The notes under the pieces were generated by a model, which saw only the letters and a list, made by a program, of their open reading frames with translations, was not told where the DNA came from and made no database searches. A stretch of 64,000 bases of DNA, taken from Anthonomus grandis grandis (Eukaryota; Arthropoda; Insecta; Coleoptera; Curculionidae). Location of the stretch: positions 434,001 through 498,000 of the forward strand of contig NC_065556.1 of the NCBI RefSeq assembly GCF_022605725.1, given 5' to 3'. Within the stretch, counting starts at the first letter, position 1; every line of letters starts with the position of its first letter. Shown here piece by piece: positions 21,701-33,277 of this stretch. Position numbers and translations under genes: made by a program.

Positions 21701-22316
21701 TTTTTAGCTGAATATTATTAAGAGTCACGTTTTCGCTTGTTGTATTAATAATCTTAACAATAGGGGAATGTTTTGAGACAATAGTTCTCGCAACAAAGAT
21801 ACCAGACCTTAGTTCCGCATTTTCTACTACTGAATCTTCTTTAACAAATTGTAGGCTTTTTATCTTTCGTAGTACCTCACACCTAGCTGGAATAACTATA
21901 GAGTCTTCAGAAATACTATTTCGAATCGGTATAATAATATTATTGTCATTCGGCCTAATAGTCATAGTCCAATCCGAATAGTTTAAATTACATTTGAATT
22001 TAGCGATAAAATCTCGACCCAATATTGCATCTGTCGGGATCGGAAATGAGGAATCTACTACGTGAAAAGAATGTTCGACTTCGTGTCCATTAACAGAAAT
22101 GACCGTTCTTGCAATACCTAAAGTTGTGATAACTTCATCTGTTACTCCTTTAATTTGACTAGGGGTGTGTGTGTTTATAATTTTGTTTGGACTAATTGTG
22201 TCATTTTTAAATATAGAAATATCTGCACCAGTATCGATTAAAAAAGTGTTTTCCTGACCAGTCATTTCTGTAAAAAATATAACAAAGTTGGAGAAGGAAA
22301 GGTTCATGTTAAACAC
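18720..22316 (-). pseudogene. pol: Gypsy/mdg1-like pol (PR-RT-RNase H-integrase), two nonsense codons
   Basis: The polyprotein is otherwise in one frame. Protease: FLIDTGADIS (about residues 25-34). RT: WRLVIDFRQLN, DLISGFHQVPL and FLYIDDLIVIG. RNase H: ITTDASKIA and TDHRPL. Integrase: H-H-C-C finger split by TAG at 19656-19658 (in a position where relatives have Trp), then catalytic Asp in CIDTIDRFP, Asp in IRTDMGTEY and Glu in GCERNHRVLNEYL. A second in-frame TAA follows EGPNC near 18790, after which a KSITLHKNRV tail continues to about 18724. All catalytic residues are present, so only the stops disable it. Confidence 0.88.
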
Positions 22317-22321
22317 ATTAT

Positions 22322-23594
22322 TTACGAGATATCCCCCAACCTCCCGGTTTGGGGGTCCATTTCGTTTCCCTGGTCAGGTATTGTGCTAACTGCCCTAACT
22401 GACCTGTGAAATGAGTTGTTGGCTCTATTGATATTAGTTTGTCTGTCATTATTATACCTGTTACTTGTATTATTATTAAAACCGCGATTATTTCTACCGC
22501 GTTCATTATTGTGCCTATTGAAATTTTGGCTGCGTTTAGTATTATTGTAATAATTATTATTATTATTATTGTTATTAGGTCGCCTACCTCTATTATTATA
22601 AAAAACTCTGTTATTATGTCTAAAATTATTTTGACCTGATTTAGCATAGAAAATGTTCGAAGTTGAAGCCTGTGCATTATTATTTATATTTATAAATTTA
22701 TTGACAACCTCTTGCACTGTGGTAAATGTACCTGCCTCTATAGCTACCCTAGCCCTTTCGGAATTAGCATTTTGAGCTAAGGCTCTTACTGTTTGATCAG
22801 TAGAATACTTTGCTGCGACATCGGCGGGGACACCCTCGCTAATAAATGCCGTTTTTAATTTTTCAGCTAGAGATTCAATATCCGAAGCATAACTTACGGT
22901 ATCTCTAGCATGTTGCCTAAAATTTAATAGCTTTGTTGTTAACAGCTGTGAACTCTCTCCTTTAATTTTTAAACGCAAAGTGTTTATAATTTCTGTAAGG
23001 GATGCTTCGGTAGTTATTAAACCTCGAGCCTTACTTACTACGAGCCGTACTAAGTCGTGTTTTAACGTAGGCTACTGCGTTTGCTCCATGATCGCCCGAA
23101 TTTTCATTAAGTAATGTAAGAGCATCTAAAAATGATTGTAGCCTGTCATGTGAGCCATCAAACTCCTGAGGTACTATTTTCCCAGCCAAATTAAAAAACT
23201 CTAAATTTGACAAAGGCATATTTATTTCCTCCTCGTCGCTCGATGATATATAATACTCGTCCAAAATTAACGGATCAATTTTTTTTATACAACTTAATGG
23301 TACTTTATATGGAACTTTTAATATCTCAAATGCCCTAACTACTTTATCTCTAATAAAAAGGAATACGTCCTTAGTTTGATTCTTTTGCTGATTATCTAAT
23401 TGCACCCAATTATCCTTAATAAAGGCTGTCGTTTCATTGAATAACTCTACTAAATTGTCCGTAATATCGACTCTTGTTTCCGGATTTTTTGGTACGGCCT
23501 TTTTTATAGCCCTTTTGGAATTATTTATAGCCCTTTGTTTAAATTCCAGTAAAGTTTTATTAATCCTTTCCCAGTTTAAAGACATAGAACCCAA
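22322..23594 (-). pseudogene. gag: Gypsy/mdg1-like gag, one 4-bp frameshift
   Basis: It starts at about 23594 (a second Met at 23585). The first part is basic and helical, followed by an acidic SSSDEEE stretch and the start of capsid with NLAGKIVPQEFDG..RLQSFLDAL. The frame stops at 23031 because GTAAG-type sequence is tandemly repeated (four extra bases around 23031-23038); the next frame carries on through LRLKIKGESS, NFRQHARDTV and an Asn/Arg-rich tail with long Asn runs ending at 22322. No CCHC knuckle is visible; the basic Asn/Arg tail may bind RNA instead. Confidence 0.78.
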
Positions 23595-23904
23595 TATTAT
23601 TAGAATAGTTTGCTTAGATGCATAATATTGTCAATTAAAAAATATATAAAATTCACACGCATAAAATAGCATTCCCTTTTTTTCTTAAAAAAAAACAAAA
23701 AACATAAAGCATCACTAGACACACCTGTCTAGAATTATAAAAACAGGAATAAAAATAAAATTGAAAATTATAGCTTACTCAGTAGATTATCCTTGGTTGT
23801 CCGATAAAATTGCATTCGTATACCCGCACTACTATAGCTGCATTCGATTTACGCGCACTATTTTAGTCACTAAAAAAAACTCGTATCGTTTGTCGTTGGA
23901 CTGG

Positions 23905-24183
23905 TTAAGGGTTAATAATAGGGTTTGAAGCGGCAGCATCTCTTCTTAACTGGGCCAAGTTAATCGTAGAAACAGCAAGCTCACGAGTTATTTGCTTCCT
24001 AATATGCTTCTTGTACATTTGAAAGGACTTTATGATCACCATCACAATAAGCAAAATAACTATTATGTACAAAACTGCTTTGACGTCCTTTGTAATGTTG
24101 TATTCTTGCTCCTGCACTACAAAGTTTGAATTGACTACCCCATTTTCTGTCAAATCTTGGTGAGTGGATTTGCTTTGCCCCAT
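23905..24183 (-). CDS. Small acylated membrane ORF upstream of gag
   Basis: From the ATG at 24183 there are 92 codons. The protein starts MGQSKS, fitting an N-myristoylation signal (Gly2, Ser6). It continues with a polar segment, then one strong transmembrane stretch (AVLYIIVILLIVMVII, about residues 51-66), then a basic tail (KKHIRKQ) and a helical end. It sits between the primer site and gag, on the coding strand, and is intact. A TTCCAAATACAG splice-acceptor-like site lies about 30 bases before the ATG. I recall small MG-plus-TM ORFs in other insect Gypsy elements but cannot name a function. Possible roles: membrane targeting of particles or an accessory protein. Confidence 0.55.
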   Translation of the reverse strand: MGQSKSTHQDLTENGVVNSNFVVQEQEYNITKDVKAVLYIIVILLIVMVIIKSFQMYKKHIRKQITRELAVSTINLAQLRRDAAASNPIINP

Positions 24184-24310
24184 TTTGTTGATTTGCTTAT
24201 CGCCAGTACACTGTATTTGGAAAAATGAGTAAAAAAGAAACACTTTACTTTTAATCGAGCCCAGAATAATCTTTTTCCTCAACAAAACTTATTATTTCTC
24301 CATGATTCGA

Positions 24311-24327
24311 CTGGCCAAGGGTCGCCA
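24311..24327 (-). other. Primer-binding site, tRNA-Arg-like
   Basis: On minus, TGGCGACCCTTGGCCAG follows the LTR with no spacer. TGGCGACC is complementary to a tRNA 3' end GGTCGCCA; the same start is used by mdg1/412-type elements with tRNA-Arg. The exact tRNA was not verified. Confidence 0.65.
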
Positions 24328-24601
24328 TGTAATAGCTGGGTACTTAGGGCAAGTAAAACAAAGAAGATTCCCCATCTAAAACTGTTTATTGAATGAATTG
24401 AAAAATATTTCCATACAAAAGCAATTGAACAGCGTCACAGTTACCTAATTAGACACGAGCCGCGATATAGCTTATTTTGCAAATAGCTGCTATACTAGGT
24501 CGACTAATTATTGCAACCAACTATTAATGTTTATAATAAATAAAATGTAACCTACTTTGCTTTTAACGAATTTGCCTAATATTATAAATAATTCCTTTAC
24601 A
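24328..24601 (-). repeat. 5' LTR of the Gypsy/mdg1-like element
   Basis: The same 274-bp unit; the promoter-bearing copy given the minus orientation. Followed on the right by the CCTT target copy and then by LINE sequence. Confidence 0.95.
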
Positions 24602-25997
24602 CCTTCACAATAAACAGGACATTCCCAAATTCCATGTATTTGAAACCCGTTACTCAGAATGAGATAATTAAATATATAAATTCTTTAAAAAATAATGGCT
24701 CACCTGGTAAAAATCTTAAAACTGCTCCATATGCACATTTTACCACCACTTGTACATATTATAAACTTAATTTTTAAAACTGGTGTAGTGCCAAGTCATT
24801 TTAAAGTATCTGTGGTGAGTCCAGTTTTTAAGTCCGGAAGTAAGGAATTGATGGATAATTATAGACCAATAAGTGTCATCTCTAACCTGGGAAAAGTCTT
24901 CGAAAAATGCTTTAAGGATAGACTGTTATATTATTTTGAACAAAATAATGTACTATCAAAAAATCAATTTGGTTTTACTCGAGGAGTCAGTACAATAGAT
25001 GCTATATATGAGCTTGTTAGTGATATAACTAAAAGTATGGACAAAAATAAAAAGTGCCTTGCGGTGTTTCTCGACCTAACAAAAGCATTCGATACAGTGT
25101 CACACCAAATATTATTACAAACATTAGAAAAATATGGTATCAGAGGCAAAGTATTACAACTTTTACAAAGTTATCTATAAAACAGAATGCAATACACCAA
25201 GATAAAAAATAACCTTAGCGATCATGATATCATTAAAATTGGAATACCGCAGGGCACTGTACTAGGACCCCTACTTTTCAATGTTTATATAAATGCAGTG
25301 AATGATGTAAAAACTCCTGGCAAAGTAATAACCTATGCAGATGATACAGGAATTATATTTATTGGAGACACATGGCAAGAGGCGAAAGTTAAGTTTCAAG
25401 AAGGTCTATCATTAATCAAAAATTTTTTCGACACCTTTAAATTGTCACTAAATCCAAAAAAATCTAAATATATAGCATTTTTCATAAACAGTTCAAATAG
25501 ACCAAACTTTCAAAATATTATTGTAAACAATATTAATGAACCAATTGCACAGGTAAACTCTATAAAATATTTGGAAGTCCATATAGACAAACATCTAAAA
25601 TGGGATATACAACGGAAAACGGGATAATCTTAAAATAATACAAAACTCAATAGTAAAGATAATGTTAAAGAGACCTAGGTTATTTTCAACAAAGCAATTA
25701 TATAATTCTGAAATACAAGATTTGAAAACTCTTTGTATAACAACCTGTTGCTCTTATATTCATAAATTCTATGGTAAACAAAGTATAATAAACCATAGAC
25801 ACCAAACCCGAGCTAATAAACACCAGCAAATTGTACTACCTTATATGATTCGAGATTTTGGTCAACATTCGGCAGTATTTTTAGCTCCAAAATTTTATAA
25901 CCTTCTCCCAGAAAATGTCAAACAACAGAAATACTTCAAAAAGTTTAATGAGCATGCCCTAAGTTATATATTAGGAAACAAAAGAAAATTTTGTTGA
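24602..25997 (+). pseudogene. LINE reverse transcriptase, broken
   Basis: It continues the LINE after the LTR insertion. Blocks: YRPISVISNLGKVFEKCF, AVFLDLTKAFDTVSH, IPQGTVLGPLLFNVYINA and TYADDTGI (catalytic YADD). Lesions: a frameshift near 24715, an in-frame TAA at 25178-25180 and a break near 25620 where a large part of the thumb region is missing. It then resumes as SYIHKFYGKQ..INHRHQTRA, PKFYNLLPENVKQ to the stop at 25997. Confidence 0.8.
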
Positions 25998-26500
25998 TTG
26001 ATCATAAGTGCTTGTATCAATATTCTGCTTTTCACCAAACTTTTTATTTTCTTACTCGATAGCAATCACAACATAAATACATAAGGGAAAAAGAAAAAAA
26101 TCTCAGTATGGACATTTATTCAATTATTTATTTTGTTTCAAATATTATAGGTTTTAGGTACCAAAGACTAGAAAATTCTGTAAAATACTACATAATACCT
26201 TTGTAGGTAAAATGTATATGTGTATATAGTATATGAATCTTTTTTTTTTCTCTTTTTCTCATTTTTATTGTCTGGTTTTTGATTTTTGTTATGTAGTTTT
26301 GGGTAAACTTATTTAAAATGTTAAATATTGTGAACTAATTTATATAACGGCTAGTCTGCTAAGGGTAACAACATTGATATATTAGAATTTTTGAATTGTT
26401 TCTACCATAGCACATACAGATACTCTGGTATCTAGGTGCTTTATATTCTTAGAATTGTAATATTTTATATTGAAGTTGAATATATTGAACTTGAACTTGA

Positions 26501-28439
26501 TACTCGCCGGCACAAAATTCCGCTACCCTGAAATATTGGCCAAGTTTGATGTTTTATAAATTTCTTATTTTTTATCAGATTCTCACGATTCTGCCATCAG
26601 TTTTTAGATACATTTGTTGTGATTTTTTAAAATCATTCTGTAAACTAGCATTTATCGATTAGGATATATCATACAGGAGTAAAACAAACTGTTGTTTTTT
26701 CTCGTAATTTTAAAAGATCCTGTAGGAAAATTAAGGTGGATAATTCTGTTTACATACTGTTCCTTGTAATCTTTGATGTATTCTAAACATTTAGATTTTT
26801 GATTCATTCTATTATCTTATTTCTGCTGCGAGCTGCAAATTTTTTATTAAAACGCTGATTTGAAGCGTATTTTTATTAGGAGAAACAAACACTAGGTATA
26901 TCATAAAGTTAATTACAAAATTAATTAAAAAATAATTTTAATAGCGTGTATTTCCTCCTCTCGCAGCAATAACAGCTTGCAGTCTTCGCGGCATCGAATG
27001 AATAAGGTTCCTTATTCTTTCTTGAGGAATAGCCTCATATTCTTCGATCAGCGCTAGTCGTAAGTCTTGCAAGGTTTGTGGTTGTATAGGACGACGACGA
27101 GCGGCCCTTTTAAGTTAATCCCAAAGATGTTCTATTGGGTTGAGATCCGGGCTACATGCGGGCCATTCCAATCTTGGGAGTCCAACTTCATCCAGATATT
27201 CGCTGAATACATGTGCAACGTGAGGTTTAGCATTATCATGCATTAATGTAAATTGGTTCCCAATGAATGGAGCAAATGGGACAACAACTTCTTGAAGGAT
27301 TTCCTCAATGTAACGGTGGGCGGTTAGAGCTCCATTTTCAATAAATACAAGATTGGTGCGTGCTTTGGTAGAAATACCCGCCCAAATCATGACTGAACTG
27401 CCACGACATAAGATTTGTTCTGAAATGGTGCAGTCAGCATATCTTTCATTTCTACGTCTGTATACCCGCTCACGACCATCCGGCGTCCTTAAACAAACCA
27501 TGTATTCATTTGTGAATAGTACGTTTGCCCACTGTTCTAGAGTCCACTCAAAATGCGATCTTGCAAACCTCAGTCGGTGTTGTCGATGCCGAGGAAATAA
27601 TTGTGGACATCTTGCTGGCCTTCGTGAATAAAGTCCAGCTTCTGCTAATCTTCTACGTATCGTTCTTTCACTTACACTTACTCCATGAAGTATTCGCAAG
27701 TCATTTTTTAGACACACAGTAGATCTTCGATCTCTTAAAGAACTAATGGTGACAAAGTGATCATCAGCTGCAGTGGTCATTCTCCTTCTGCCAGAGCCTT
27801 ATCGTCTAGTAAAAATTCCCGTCTGTAAATACCTATTCCAGGCATCTCGAATTGTAGACCGCGGAAATCTCAGAGTACGGGCGACATAACTTCTGCTACG
27901 GCCATCCACTATTAACGCAACAATTCTACCCACGTCTGCTGGAGTTAATACCATATTGACACGCAACAAATTATGATAGTGACACTGTTAAACTTTATGT
28001 CACATTAATTGCGTCCTTAGCCAACATCGATAATTTTTAACCGAAAACTTGATATTAATTATCTAAAAATAAGCTTCAAATCAGCGTTTTAATAAAAAAT
28101 TTGCAACTCGCAGCAGAAATGAAATAATTGAATGAATCAAAAATCGAAATGTTTAGAATAAATCAAATATTACAAGATGTGTATGTAAACAGAATTATCC
28201 ACCTTAATTTTCCTACAGGGTCTTTTGAAATTACGAGAAAAAACAACAGTTTGTTTTACTCCTGTATAATATAGCCTAATTGAAAAATGCTATTTTACAA
28301 ACTGATTTTAAAAAATCACAACAAATGTATCTAAAAACTGATGGCAAAATCGTGAGAATCTGATAAAAAATAAAAAATTTATAAAACATCAAACTTGGCC
28401 AATATTTCAGGGTAGCGGAATTTTGTGCCGGCGAGTGTA
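26501..28439 (-). mobile_element. Tc1-like DD34E transposon with about 375-bp inverted repeats
   Basis: The left end TACTCGCCGGCACAAAATT (26501) and right end reverse complement TACACTCGCCGGCACAA (28439) begin inverted repeats that can be followed to about 26876 and 28067, with scattered differences. It inserted exactly at the 3' end of the LINE. The transposase lies between the repeats on minus. Ends in TA fit Tc1 target choice. Confidence 0.85.
26938..27954 (-). pseudogene. Tc1-like DD34E transposase, two in-frame stops
   Basis: From the ATG at 27954, 338 codons. The N-terminal paired-like helix-turn-helix reads LTPADVGRIVALIVDGRS..YVARTL, then GSGRRR (GRPR-like hook) and VSERTIRRRLAEAGL. 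Catalytic domain: LFTNEYMVCL (first Asp replaced by Asn), MHDNAKPHVA (second Asp), SPDLNPIEHLWD (Glu 34 residues after the second Asp). Stops: TAA at 27799-27801 and TAA at 27115-27117, the latter just after LWD. The C-terminus IHSMPRRLQAVIAARGG is typical. The loss of the catalytic Asp plus stops makes it inactive. Confidence 0.88.
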
Positions 28440-29255
28440 GTTATAGGTTTTTCTCAATTTAGGAAACCAAACTGAATGTAAAAAAGTTATTATTCTTTTT
28501 CATGGATAAGAATAAACTTGTTCAAATTATTGTTAATAAACTTCATGAATTAGTATAATTTATGTAATTAGTTGTTATTCATGTAATCATATAATTGGTA
28601 ATAAAATTTCATGAAATTCAGGCAAAACACTTAAAACAACGGTAAAATCGAAATTATTCCCAATTGAGCTTTGTGTTGTACCATATTAAATTATAGTTTT
28701 TCATCAAATCTTTTTATTGATTTATATATTAATGACGGGACGCCCCATTATATAAATTAACAATATAATATCAGTAGCTATTCTACAAGCTAACATAAAG
28801 TTATCCAAGATAAGCATCATAAGTTGTAATCCAAGAACTCAAAATTAAACCTCCGTAGTCTAACAAAAACAAATCAAATTACAAAAATATTTAATATATA
28901 AACCAAGATATAAACTTAAAAGGTTCAAACATTAAAACTAAATAACAGAATTGACTAATTGCTTCTTAAATAAATTCGCTAGCCTTCACAGGCCAAACAT
29001 TTCAATGTTTCACCTATTTATAAGTTTAAAGTAACGATTTTTGGGAAAATGTTGACCATAGTACGGTGAAATGGAATACGAATTCTTACACTCTTTTTTT
29101 TCCAACTAAATTACCTACTAGATCGTCGGTATTTTGTTTGTAAGAAAAAAAATCCCAGAATTTTCTTTACGGTTCAAAAAACTAATTTAAAAAAAATCTT
29201 TTTTTAGTACAACAGCGATTCAATTAACAAATGAGCTACCTTTTCTTAATTCTAG
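28440..29255. other. AT-rich sequence; right end is a repeat also present at 38760-38830
   Basis: No coding signal was seen. Its last 100 bp (about 29160-29255), read in reverse, match 38760-38830 (AATTAGTTTTTTGAACCGTA and CTAGAATTAAGAAAAG segments). It is therefore one flank of a dispersed repeat into which the P element jumped. Confidence 0.5.
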
Positions 29256-29447
29256 CACAGATTTAACGAGACAAACAGATACTTAATCTTACGGCGGTAT
29301 ATGGAACACGGTGTTTAGCGGCGTTTCGATCGAGCGATCAGTTAAATTCTCAATATTTTAAATTTTGCTTCTCTCGCGGCAATACGATATTAGACCACGT
29401 TGCCAGATGATAAGCCATATGTGAATTATTAGGATAGAATCTCTCCA

Positions 29448-29945
29448 GGACTGGGATTCTAAAATCACGACTCGACACGATTACTCGATATGTTTGTCGT
29501 CTCGATTTTTTGTTCTAGGTCCTATTGATTGCATACATGTTGCCATATTAAAACGTTTAAACATACCAAAAGTGGATGAACACAACAAGTTTTTGTGATT
29601 TTCCGTGAATTCAATTATGATTTTCCAATGGATAGTGATGGTTTTAAACGACAATTTTTTATTTTAAAGAAATAATATAGGCATATATTTAAATAAAAAA
29701 ACACGAAGGCGAAAAAAATTAACAAAATAAATGAAAACTCTTGTGTTTATCAATAGAAAAGACAATTGACGCTTCCATCTGTCAAATATTAGGGAAAAAT
29801 ACCAAGAAACCTAAATCAAATCGAATAAAACGAGTTTAGCCGACGATTGAAATTTAGAATCACCCTTGTCGTCACGACTGGATCGCGATCGAATTCGAAG
29901 TCGTGATCGTATCGAGATCGAGTCGTGATTTTAGAATCCCAGCCC
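29448..29945. mobile_element. Foldback MITE with 24-bp inverted repeats
   Basis: CTGGGATTCTAAAATCACGA... at 29451-29474 is the exact reverse complement of 29919-29942, extendable by AGG with one mismatch. The middle is AT-rich and non-coding. A partial second copy, starting GGGATTCTAAAATAACGACT, lies at 47542-47590. No clear target duplication. Confidence 0.65.
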
Positions 29946-30747
29946 TGATATTTACAGACGCGATTTATTGATTGTTTAGTCGAAGTGCGTAAACTGCCCT
30001 GCCAAACTAAAAAGACTTTCTCGTCTTTTTCGTGGGTTGCGATGCCGTGAATATCAACATACCTACATATTGAAGTTGTTATATTATAACTTATTAGATG
30101 TTATTTGGTGGTAAAGTACTAATTTTGTGTGCTTGGTGTTGAAAGACGTTATTAAAATTATCAAATAATTAATTGTTTTTTTTTTGTAAAATTTAATTAT
30201 TAAAAAGCTTTTTGGAGTTGTATAAAAAAACAATAAAATTAATTGAAAAACGTAAAATTTTTATCGAGATAGGTATTTAAAACCAGCCATTGTCAAATTT
30301 CACAAATTGTCTTAATTTTATTAAAATTGGTGGTCATTAATATACCAGGCGTTTTAAGAAAAAAAAATTTTCAGTGTTATATTACCTTAACATGAATCAA
30401 ATAAATAAATCAAAAATTAACTTTTTTCATGTAAAATTATCCATATAAGATCATCTATGATGAATCTTAAAAAACGCACTGTAGATAAAGTATAGTATAA
30501 AAAATATTCTTAGGTAAGTTAAGTACATTATATTTTTCTTACGAATTTTTGCAAATTTCTAATTTTTTGTTTGTGATTTTTTGACATTTCCCTTGACCAT
30601 TTGCAGAACTTAAATAAACCTATTTGTACAAGTTTGTTTACTAAAAACAGTTTATGGTCATGACAGTCGTCAGTTTTTTTCCCCAACTATTTTGAAACAA
30701 TTTTATTTTTAATTTTTGTTGCCACAAACTCTTGATGCTTATATTTT

Positions 30748-32480
30748 TTAAAATATTTTTGAAACTTGGACATTGCTTTTGACACAATATTCAACTTCTG
30801 AAGTAGGAATTACAAGAGATGTTTTCTCTTGCCCAGTGAAACTTTTATGAAGGGAAAAAATTTGAGAAGGGTCTGTAAATTTTGTGCTGTTTTGAAAATT
30901 TAATTTGCATTTTTTACATTTAAATTGTTCGATAACACGTCGAACTAAATACCCCGCATAATAGTTATTTGCCGATTCTTCCAAATTTATCTCAGGTTCT
31001 TTGACTGCTGCAATTTCTTCTAATTCAGAAACCGGACTTTCAGACCAATCTTCTTCAGTATTTATAAGTTATAGTTCTTTTGATATATGAACACCTTGAG
31101 TGGTTTTTTCGCTGTCTCATTTTGTATCAATATTCCTTGTTATTCCTGACAACAAAAGTTGAGTATCTGTATCATCTTCGCAACTCGATAATTTTGATTG
31201 AGTTAATAAAGCCGTTATGGATTTAATCCTGAAAAATAGTCGAAATGACTTTGCAGTTGGATTTAAATTCCAACCACCCCGTTGCCTGGCCATTGAAATC
31301 AAGTTTTCCAAGAAATCTTGATTTAATCTATTTGTGAGAATAAACTGAATATTTTTCTTTTTTTCACTTTCAAAAAGCTGTTCAATTGCATTTATAGTAT
31401 GAATAATTCAATCGAAACATGGAGGCCTTGTTTCGCTAATTACGGTATTTTCCTTTTTACGGTACAACTTAATCAATGCTTCAAAAACAGATTTATCTTT
31501 GCCAAAAACCAGATTCACACAAGAACTGTTTTCGCTAAGACCACGGTTAAAAGGATTTTTGGCAAAAGGGCGTTTGCTATTTACAGCATCGAATAAATTG
31601 TTCATCAGTTCTATAAAATCAGCAGTATTATTGCCTAGCTCCTTGGGTATAAAACACTTATCGACAGAAGTTCGTATAGCGACTGCCATAGTACTTGAAA
31701 AAACCTGTAGCGCTAAGGAGCATGACATTTTTCAAATGCATTAGGAAAAATATGTTTATCGGTAATTTTGGGAAGAGTTTTTGTTGTAGATGAAGATTTA
31801 TCAATTTCATACGTTTTCCTAATAACATTGAAACATATGCTCTTATTTCCCAACTTAAAAGTTCCCGACAACAAATTGTTCCTAATACTTTTGAAAAGAT
31901 GCGGAGCGTCAAATAGAGCAAAAATTTTTAAATCATTATAATAAAAAAAGGTCGTTCCTTATTAACACTCAATAGTTTAAAAGCTGCCCTATTAGGACTT
32001 CCTTGGTCACACACTATTGCCTTGGGAATAAAATCAGTCTCATTTGGAGATTTTAAAACGTAAAAAATCAAAAGTTTTAAATTCTTACCACTTGTAGTGG
32101 TGTGAGAGAAAAAGTATGCAAGTGGAAATTTCCATGATGAATAAATGCCTCGAATAGAAAAAACTAAGACATGAGTGGCTTCCGTTGGTTTTCGTCCTAG
32201 AGGACCTAAGTCTTCAAAATCTTCTATTAGGTCCAGTTTTTTATTATATTCGAGGCATTTTTTGATTGACATTCCATCAAAAGCCACCAAACATTTTTTT
32301 TTCATTTTTATCCATACCTGCACACTTCAGCTTAAGACAGGTTGTTATATTATCATCTACGCCAGTCTTAAATGTATTTTGACCAATCCATTTTTGAATG
32401 GTTGACGTAGATGGTAATATAATGCCTTTTCTTCTTAAAAAATTGTAACACGATGGTGATCGTTGCGGGAATATAAAGTA
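30748..32480 (-). pseudogene. P-element transposase (THAP9-like), N-terminus missing
   Basis: Order from right: a helical segment with YNFLRRKGIILPS near 32400; LVAFDGMSIKKCLEYNKK (first catalytic Asp) and EDLGPLGRKPTEATH at about 32190-32300; IVCDQGSPNRAAF (second Asp) near 32000; a GTP-domain-like DAPHLFKSIRNN near 31880 in another frame; MNNLFDAVNSKRPF at about 31590; RQRGGWNLNPTAKSF near 31260; and a C-terminal Cys-rich part CKKCKLNF near 30900. Several frameshifts join these. There are only about 65 bases between the first coding signal and the right inverted repeat, so the DNA-binding THAP and coiled-coil regions are absent. Confidence 0.8.
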
Positions 32481-32649
32481 CGACGTTTACCCCGTACTTG
32501 CATCAGAACAAAAAATGACAAAAAATTTGTCTCGTTAAATCTGTGCTTCTAGTTACATCTATACTTTTATAAAGCTTACAGAAGCAGAAAGAAAATATGA
32601 TTAAATAAATATAAGCATATGCTAAGCATCTGGGGATAACAATATAGGT

Positions 32650-33261
32650 AGTTGTAAGGGTAAGGTACAGTGTGTCCCAGGATGAGCGAATTTATACGTA
32701 AAAATGACAAAAGATTTTGTAGTTGAAATTTGAACGTTTGGCATCCAGCCCTGCTTGATTAAAAAATAAACTTTAGCATATTTTTATTTTTTAAAAATCG
32801 AGCATGCCTTGATAAACGAGCATTTTTAAAATTTTATGAGTAGGTAAAGTAGTATTTTTAGGCAAGATAAAAATGTATAAGAAAAAAATGGTTAAAATGC
32901 AAAACTATGCCCGAATACCGAATTTCATAACCATAGGCCTACTTTGATTTTTACGTTTTGTGTACCAATTAATTTTTTTATTCATATTTAATTATTTGAG
33001 AAAAACTAACTAATTTATTTATCTAATAGTTAAATCACTGATCTAAGAGTTACAAACCATCCTCAAAAATATGTTTGTAATAAAATGTACATACATAGTA
33101 CGTCTAATTTAACAAGAAAATTTTTTTATACTTATTTTAAATTTATTCAATGTAGCTACCTCCATTATCGAAAATTTTTTTATTATTTTTCCTAAACATT
33201 TTAAAAAAATTTCTAATTTCTTCAATGGAAATTAAATTACAAGCATCTTTAATTCTTTTTT
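32650..33261. other. Unassigned AT-rich stretch with a transposon-end-like motif
   Basis: TACAGTGTGTCCCAGGATGAG at about 32665 looks like the end of a mariner-type element, but no partner end or transposase was found before the LINE begins at about 33262. Confidence 0.35.
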
Positions 33262-33277
33262 TAGTAATTCCCTGTCT

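Larger units (their letters stand above)
18118..24601 (-). mobile_element. Gypsy/mdg1-like LTR retrotransposon, young insertion
   Basis: A complete element: two 274-bp LTRs (18118-18391 and 24328-24601) that begin TG and end CA, with one base difference that I can see; a 4-bp target duplication CCTT (18114-18117 and 24602-24605); a primer site next to the right LTR; a polypurine tract next to the left LTR; and gag and pol on minus. There is no env. A small extra ORF lies between the 5' LTR and gag. The tRNA-Arg-like primer site and TG...CA ends resemble the mdg1/412 group. Near-identical LTRs imply recent insertion, although four coding lesions are visible. Confidence 0.92.
17016..26500 (+). 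mobile_element. LINE (Jockey/CR1 group) split by an LTR retrotransposon
   Basis: The left part 17016-18117 and right part 24602-26500 are one element: the reading frame across the LTR-element insertion rejoins in phase once one copy of the 4-bp target CCTT is discounted. It is 5'-truncated inside the endonuclease. The 3' UTR runs from 25998 to about 26500 and ends in TTGAAC-like repeats directly against the Tc1 element. Orientation is plus, antisense to the SDR gene. Confidence 0.82.
29256..32546 (-). mobile_element. P element with 20-bp perfect terminal inverted repeats
   Basis: CACAGATTTAACGAGACAAA at 29256-29275 is repeated exactly as the reverse complement at 32527-32546. Flanks carry a short target duplication (A/C)TTCTAG: ..AATTCTAG on the left and CTTCTAGT on the right. 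Between the ends lies a P-type transposase on minus without a THAP domain, so this is an internally deleted copy. A foldback MITE sits inside at 29448-29945. Confidence 0.85.

Noticed and set aside
22318..22677. Minus Ile-rich ORF and its plus counterpart at 22439-22639
   Set aside because: Other-frame readings of the Asn-codon (AAT) repeats in gag.
27353..27722. Plus ORFs opposite the Tc1 transposase
   Set aside because: Antisense of a clear transposase frame.
31399..31744. Plus ORFs opposite the P transposase
   Set aside because: Antisense of the MNNLFDAVNSKRPF region on minus.
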